This document shows, piece by piece, positions 58,296-64,000 of a DNA stretch of 64,000 nucleotides (its first letter is position 1; every line of letters starts with the position of its first letter). Origin of the DNA: CAWIJJ01 sp963836405. Its GTDB lineage: Bacteria; Acidobacteriota; Terriglobia; Bryobacterales; Bryobacteraceae. Where the stretch lies: assembly GCA_963836405.1 (NCBI GenBank), contig CAWIJL010000001.1:1-64000 (forward strand). Reading direction: 5' to 3'. The notes beneath the pieces are model-generated. The model did not search any database, was not told where the DNA came from, and saw only the letters and a list, made by a program, of their open reading frames with translations. A program made the translations under genes and the position numbers.

Positions 58296-59018
58296 ATGGA
58301 GGAAGGTTATATTCGCGCGCGCGAGCTGGCCAAGGTTTACCGGTCCGGGAACGCCGAGCTGGTGGTGTTTTCGGGATTGGACCTGGACGTGGCGCGGGGG
58401 GAGATGCTGGCGCTGGTGGGGGAATCGGGGGCGGGCAAATCGACGCTGCTGCACCTGCTGGGCGGTCTGGACACACCTTCGCGAGGTACGATACACTACG
58501 GAAGTAGAGAAGTTTCAGGCCTTTCACGCTCCGAACAGGCCGATTTCCGCAACCGGGAGATCGGTTTCGTATGGCAGATTCACTACCTCCTTCCTGAGTT
58601 CACTGCTCTCGAGAACGTGATGATGCCGTTATTGATTCGGGGATGGACGCATACCCGCGCCGCAGCCGAATCGAATGCGAGGCTGGAAGAAGTGGGGTTG
58701 CTGGCGCGAGCGACACACAGGGCCGGCGAACTTTCCGGGGGGGAGCAACAGCGAGTGGTACTGGCGCGGGCACTGGTGGGGAATCCTTCGGTACTGCTGG
58801 CGGACGAGCCCACGGGGAACCTGGACTTCCGCACCGGAGAGATGATTTTTGAAATGCTCGCCGGATTGCACCGTTCACACCAGCTCACGTCGGTCTTTGT
58901 CACTCATAATCTATCGTTCGCGCGGCGTTGCGACCGGGTTCTGAGCCTGGAAAAAGGCGGGTTGGTACCCGAGGGACCAAACGATTCGCAACCCGGCGCC
59001 AGCCCGGAGTATCTTTAG
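58296..59018 (+). CDS. ABC transporter ATP-binding protein, LolD/MacB-type (orphan)
   Basis: 240 residues from the ATG at 58296 (MEEGYIRARELAKVYRSGNA). Walker A 'GESGAGKSTLLHLLGGLDTP', Q-loop 'IGFVWQIHYLLPEFTALENV', signature 'AGELSGGEQQRVVLARALVG', Walker B 'VLLADEPTGNLDF' and 'SVFVTHNLSFARRCDRVLSL' are complete. No permease gene adjoins it. It may serve the MacB-like permease pair at 52715-55237, which lacks an ATPase (inference). clpC follows 20 bases after its stop. Confidence 0.88.
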   Translation: MEEGYIRARELAKVYRSGNAELVVFSGLDLDVARGEMLALVGESGAGKSTLLHLLGGLDTPSRGTIHYGSREVSGLSRSEQADFRNREIGFVWQIHYLLPEFTALENVMMPLLIRGWTHTRAAAESNARLEEVGLLARATHRAGELSGGEQQRVVLARALVGNPSVLLADEPTGNLDFRTGEMIFEMLAGLHRSHQLTSVFVTHNLSFARRCDRVLSLEKGGLVPEGPNDSQPGASPEYL

Positions 59019-59038
59019 TCATAGGGGGCGTCACAACT

Positions 59039-61516
<2,478 letters not shown>

Positions 61517-61534
61517 AGGTTGCAATCCTCAAGA

Positions 61535-61567
61535 GGGGGTCAGGGCCGCGGCTCTGACCCCCTTTTT
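61535..61567 (+). terminator. Rho-independent terminator after clpC
   Basis: GGGGGTCAG (61535-61543) pairs with CTGACCCCC (61554-61562) around a GC-rich loop and is followed by TTTTT. It lies 19 bases past the clpC stop. Confidence 0.85.
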
Positions 61568-61610
61568 GTTTTTGGCGGCAGGGCGGGAAGCATTTCAACC
61601 AGCGGCATGG

Positions 61611-62309
61611 CTACACCTGACTGCCGTAGACCGGGATGGCGGCTCCGGTGATCTGCGCACCCGCATCAGAGGCGAGGTGCACGAGGAGGGCGGCCACCTG
61701 GACCGGCTGGACCCACTTGGACGTATCGGCGGAAGGATCGCCGGCGCGATTTGCGGGCGTATCCATGGTGGCGGGGAGGACGGAGTTGGCCGAGATGCAG
61801 CGGTCGTGGTTTTCGAGCGCGATGACGCGAATGAGGGCGACGAGCGCGGCTTTGGAAGCGCTGTAGGCTCCCACCATGGCGCCGGGTTCGGCGGCCTGGC
61901 GGCTGGCCACGGCCAGGATGCGACCGCTGCCTTGAGACCTCATCTGGGGCAGCACGGCGCGGGCGATGTAAAACGCGGCGCGGTAGTTGAGGTCGATCAT
62001 CTTTTCGAAGTCGGCATCGCTGGTTTCGGCCACGGGCTGGCCGCCGGCGAAGCCGCCCATCACGTGCACGAGGGCGTCGATGCGGCCGAACTTCGCGACC
62101 ACGGCGGCGGCAAGGTCGCGCGCCGCGTCGCCCGAAGAAAGTTCGGCGGGCATGGCGGTGAAGCCGGCGTGAACGAAGTCGGCGGGTTGAATGGAACGCG
62201 AGACGCCGATGACGCGGGCGCCGGCGGCGAGGAAGGACTCGGTGACGAAACTGCCCAAGCCTCCCTTGGCTCCGGTAACGATGGCGATTTTTCCGTCGAG
62301 TGAACTCAT
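61611..62309 (-). CDS. Short-chain dehydrogenase/reductase
   Basis: 232 residues from the ATG at 62309, with AAGGAG six bases upstream. The Rossmann site reads 'GKIAIVTGAKGGLGSFVTES'; 'DALVHVMGGFAGG' sits where NNAG usually does, 'ILAVASRQAAEPGAMVGAYS' holds the catalytic Ser, and 'YSASKAALVALIRVIA' the Tyr-x3-Lys. 'ISANSVLPATMDTPANR' and 'ASDAGAQITGAAIPVYGSQV' close the fold. A complete, probably active SDR; the substrate is unknown. It is convergent with clpC. Confidence 0.9.
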   Translation of the reverse strand: MSSLDGKIAIVTGAKGGLGSFVTESFLAAGARVIGVSRSIQPADFVHAGFTAMPAELSSGDAARDLAAAVVAKFGRIDALVHVMGGFAGGQPVAETSDADFEKMIDLNYRAAFYIARAVLPQMRSQGSGRILAVASRQAAEPGAMVGAYSASKAALVALIRVIALENHDRCISANSVLPATMDTPANRAGDPSADTSKWVQPVQVAALLVHLASDAGAQITGAAIPVYGSQV

Positions 62310-62651
62310 GACTTGCTCCTTATTCTCCAAACGACCATGCTACGCGGAACTCGGGAGAGAGGGTCAGACCCCCGTGAACGCGGTGCCGGTGACCAGACAT
62401 TCTCCGTTTGAGCCGCTCCATTGGTTTCTCCCTGGCTGCACCTGCTGGATGCCGGTGGGGGATGAGATTATTCCGCGGCGGGCGCGGAGCGGCGCGCGTG
62501 TACGGGACGTGGCCAATTGGAACATAAGGTTGACACGCCGGTGCCAATTTTGCATACACACAGGCTGATTCGGGGGTTCAATTCATTGATATCAGGCTTG
62601 TTCCAGTTTGGTATGGGGATTGCTTTAGTAGAAGCGTGACTAAGAATTCAC
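62310..62651. other. Intergenic region with a possible promoter
   Basis: No gene is supported. TTGACA at 62530-62535 and GCATAC at 62552-62557 (16-base spacing) could be a plus-strand promoter for the structured element or gene downstream. Confidence 0.4.
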
Positions 62652-62783
62652 GGGCCCTCGAAGAAACGATTGACCCACGCTATTTGGTCCCACCTAACCA
62701 GTCACCTCGCATAAAAACCTTCTAGCTATCCCCGACAACCCTACACGATCGTTTCTTCCGAGGGCCTGTGGCAATCCCACAGG
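62652..62783. ncRNA. Candidate structured RNA (long stem plus hairpin), strand uncertain
   Basis: GGGCCCTCGAAGAAACGAT (62652-62670) pairs with 62748-62766 with one mismatch at its centre and one at an end, closing a 77-base interior. A second perfect hairpin, CCTGTGG/CCACAGG (62765-62771 and 62777-62783), follows at once. No reading frame crosses it. The closed, long-stem outline recalls housekeeping small RNAs, but I could not match 6S, SRP or tmRNA motifs. It could also be a leader of the gene at 62816. Confidence 0.4.
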
Positions 62784-62815
62784 CTCCCAGGAACCGTTTC
62801 GAGTAGGATAGGGAG

Positions 62816-63115
62816 ATGGCCCAAGACCTGATTGAAGTGTCGTGCCCGTGCTGCCAGGCGGAACTGAAGATCGATGTAGAGACGCGGGCGGTGATTGCGC
62901 ACAAAATTCCGGAGAAACCTCGTGCGATCGACGACCTGGCGGCCGAGGTTGCCAAATTGAAGGGCGAGGGCGCGCGCCGGGAGCAGCTATTTCAGAAGAG
63001 TTTCGAGGCCGAGAAGTCGCACGGGAAGGTGCTCGAGAAGAAGTTCGATGAGCTGTTCAAGCAGGCGAAGGAAAACCCCGACCAGAAGCCGCCCACGCGG
63101 GACATCGACCTTTAG
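62816..63115 (+). CDS. Small zinc-ribbon/coiled-coil hypothetical protein
   Basis: 99 residues, ATG directly preceded by AGGGAG. The start 'MAQDLIEVSCPCCQAELKID' has a CPCC motif that could bind metal or be redox-active; the rest is a charged helix ('DDLAAEVAKLKGEGARREQL', 'AEKSHGKVLEKKFDELFKQA') ending 'PPTRDIDL'. It resembles short conserved acidobacterial proteins with no assigned role. A long inverted repeat lies 33 bases upstream. Confidence 0.65.
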   Translation: MAQDLIEVSCPCCQAELKIDVETRAVIAHKIPEKPRAIDDLAAEVAKLKGEGARREQLFQKSFEAEKSHGKVLEKKFDELFKQAKENPDQKPPTRDIDL

Positions 63116-63262
63116 CCAACAGGCGGCGAGGAGCCGGGATTCGGCGAACGGCCAATCCACGTCGGCCCATGCCTGCCCTCCAGCGGGCCCGCGGGCAACA
63201 CAAACCTTGCCGGGCGCGCGGTGAAGGGGCCCACCATCTAAGCGCACTATAATGAATATCGG

Positions 63263-63460
63263 ATGAGATCCGTTTCCATCCGTAAGTTCGACAGCTTCGC
63301 CGAAGCGGAGCATGCGGACAATTCTTATTACTGGAGTCTCACGCCGGAGCAGCGCATGCGGATCATGTGCGAGCTGTCTTCGCTCCGGGTGCGGTCACGC
63401 GATGATGCTGCTCCCCGACTGGCGCGAGTTTATCGAATTATTGAACTCCCACGGCGTTGA
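63263..63460 (+). CDS. Small protein paired with the nucleotidyltransferase
   Basis: 65 residues: 'MRSVSIRKFDSFAEAEHADN', 'SYYWSLTPEQRMRIMCELSS', 'DAAPRLARVYRIIELPRR'. The 'F.sfaEAe.ad..yy.sLTPeqRl.il..L' pattern is familiar from small genes that precede DUF6036-type nucleotidyltransferases. It overlaps the next gene by 59 bases, so both are co-expressed. Probably one half of a toxin-antitoxin-like pair, though which half is unclear. Confidence 0.6.
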   Translation: MRSVSIRKFDSFAEAEHADNSYYWSLTPEQRMRIMCELSSLRVRSRDDAAPRLARVYRIIELPRR

Positions 63461-63848
63461 GTATGTAATCGTCGGCGCTTGGGCTCGCGCCTTTTATGGC
63501 GTGCCGCGTTCGACAGGCGATATCGATTTCCTGGTAAGGCCCTCGGCCGACAACGCCGCCCTCCTCGTGCGTGTTCTCGATCAGTTCGGCTTCGGCTCGC
63601 TCGATATCCGGCCCGCGGATTTCATGGCGGCGGACCGCATCGTCCAACTCGGCATCGACCCCTATCGGATCGATATTCTTACCGGTATCTCGGGAGTCAG
63701 CTTTGATGAGGCCTGGGCTGAGCGGGCGAAAGGAGAAATCGACGGTGTCCCCACCTGTTTTCTGAGCCTCCGGCTTTATCGACGCAACAAACTGGCCGCG
63801 GGCCGGACGAAAGACTTGGCGGATCTGGAGGCGCTCCCGCCGGACTGA
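63402..63848 (+). CDS. DUF6036/AbiEii-like nucleotidyltransferase
   Basis: 148 residues from the ATG at 63402 (MMLLPDWREFIELLNSHGVE). The minimal nucleotidyltransferase core reads 'YVIVGAWARAFYGVPRSTGD' and 'IDFLVRPSADNAALLVRVLD', with the GxW..a.yG ... DiDflv motif carrying the metal-binding aspartates, then 'GIDPYRIDILTGISGVSFDE' and 'RNKLAAGRTKDLADLEAL'. Proteins of this type act as MNT-like antitoxins or toxins that nucleotidylate RNA or proteins. The overlapping upstream gene is its likely partner. Confidence 0.75.
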   Translation: MMLLPDWREFIELLNSHGVEYVIVGAWARAFYGVPRSTGDIDFLVRPSADNAALLVRVLDQFGFGSLDIRPADFMAADRIVQLGIDPYRIDILTGISGVSFDEAWAERAKGEIDGVPTCFLSLRLYRRNKLAAGRTKDLADLEALPPD

Positions 63849-63868
63849 TCCGCGGCTCAGCTTCCCGA

Positions 63869-64000
63869 TCAGGCGAAGGGCCGCTGGAACGGCGAGTCCA
63901 CGTCCGCCCATTGGGCGCTCCCACGAAACGGGCGATGCGGCCTCGACGGGTGTAGACTCGATACGTGGTTCGAAAGTGCGTGAGCTTCGCTTTCGCCGTG
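63869..64000 (-). CDS. Possible C-terminal end of a minus-strand gene (partial)
   Basis: Reading leftwards from the window edge, one frame stays open and ends 'RGSAQWADVDSPFQRPFA' before a TGA at 63869-63871. A similar phrase, 'GQAWADVDWPFAESRL', can be read on the minus strand near 63130-63180. The match between the two is the only support, so it may be a repeat rather than a gene. Confidence 0.25.
   Translation of the reverse strand, partial: HGESEAHALSNHVSSLHPSRPHRPFRGSAQWADVDSPFQRPFA

Noticed and set aside
62652..62783. 6S, SRP or tmRNA identification
   Set aside because: The interior is too short for 6S RNA, and the conserved SRP domain IV or tmRNA tRNA-like sequences are absent.

Overview
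The window looks like an Acidobacteriota chromosome of the Bryobacterales/Solibacter type. This is an inference from gene content and high GC: a large Oar-like TonB-dependent receptor with a carboxypeptidase-regulatory N-terminus, an ECF sigma factor beside a Ser/Thr kinase with a TolB-type propeller, MacB/FtsX permeases, a sulfatase, a ThuA protein, and a very heavy load of insertion sequences. No rRNA, tRNA or CRISPR array was recognised.

Region 1 (1-8.6 kb) holds intact catabolic and signalling genes. A minus-strand run of four overlapping genes encodes a corrinoid protein, a sugar-porter MFS permease, a UroD-type methyltransferase and a secreted GH2-like enzyme cut by the window edge. It could be a demethylation and uptake pathway for methylated glycosides. 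Next come a Cys-rich protein with two similar fingers, a secreted HExxH protease whose start lies in a hairpin, an ECF sigma factor, and a convergent membrane Ser/Thr kinase.

Region 2 (8.8-38 kb) is a mobile-element and gene-decay zone. Two almost identical 4.28-kb IS21-like elements lie in inverted orientation (13795-18073 and 27004-31280). Each carries istA, istB, a ParB-like gene, a double zinc-ribbon gene and a 107-aa gene. Copy A splits a gene in a small DNA-processing cluster (RecB-like nuclease, HNH nuclease, zinc-finger and paralogous small proteins) and has an apparent TCGGGC target duplication. Between them are a different IS21 element with a DUF4288-like passenger inserted in a TolB-propeller gene, and two IS630 elements (one frameshifted, one truncated by copy B). 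An IS1182-like element further right sits in a CTAG site that supplies its own stop codon. Relics of a PQQ enzyme, a heparinase, a BY-type tyrosine kinase, a VanZ-like protein and a UDP-glucose dehydrogenase lie among them; hicBA appears intact.

Region 3 (38-64 kb) is again mostly intact chromosome: VanZ-like protein, TonB receptor, TIM-barrel isomerase, ThuA/EF-hand protein, a TetR-controlled operon (LolA-like, FtsX permease, ABC ATPase, outer-membrane barrel), sulfatase, an orphan Cas2/SinR-like protein, two MacB-like permeases, an ABC-F ATPase, a ferritin-like protein, an orphan LolD-like ATPase, ClpC, an SDR, a candidate structured RNA, and a nucleotidyltransferase pair resembling toxin-antitoxin modules.

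Starts were chosen by overlap, ribosome-binding sites and family fit. Family names come from motif recognition only; no database search was run.
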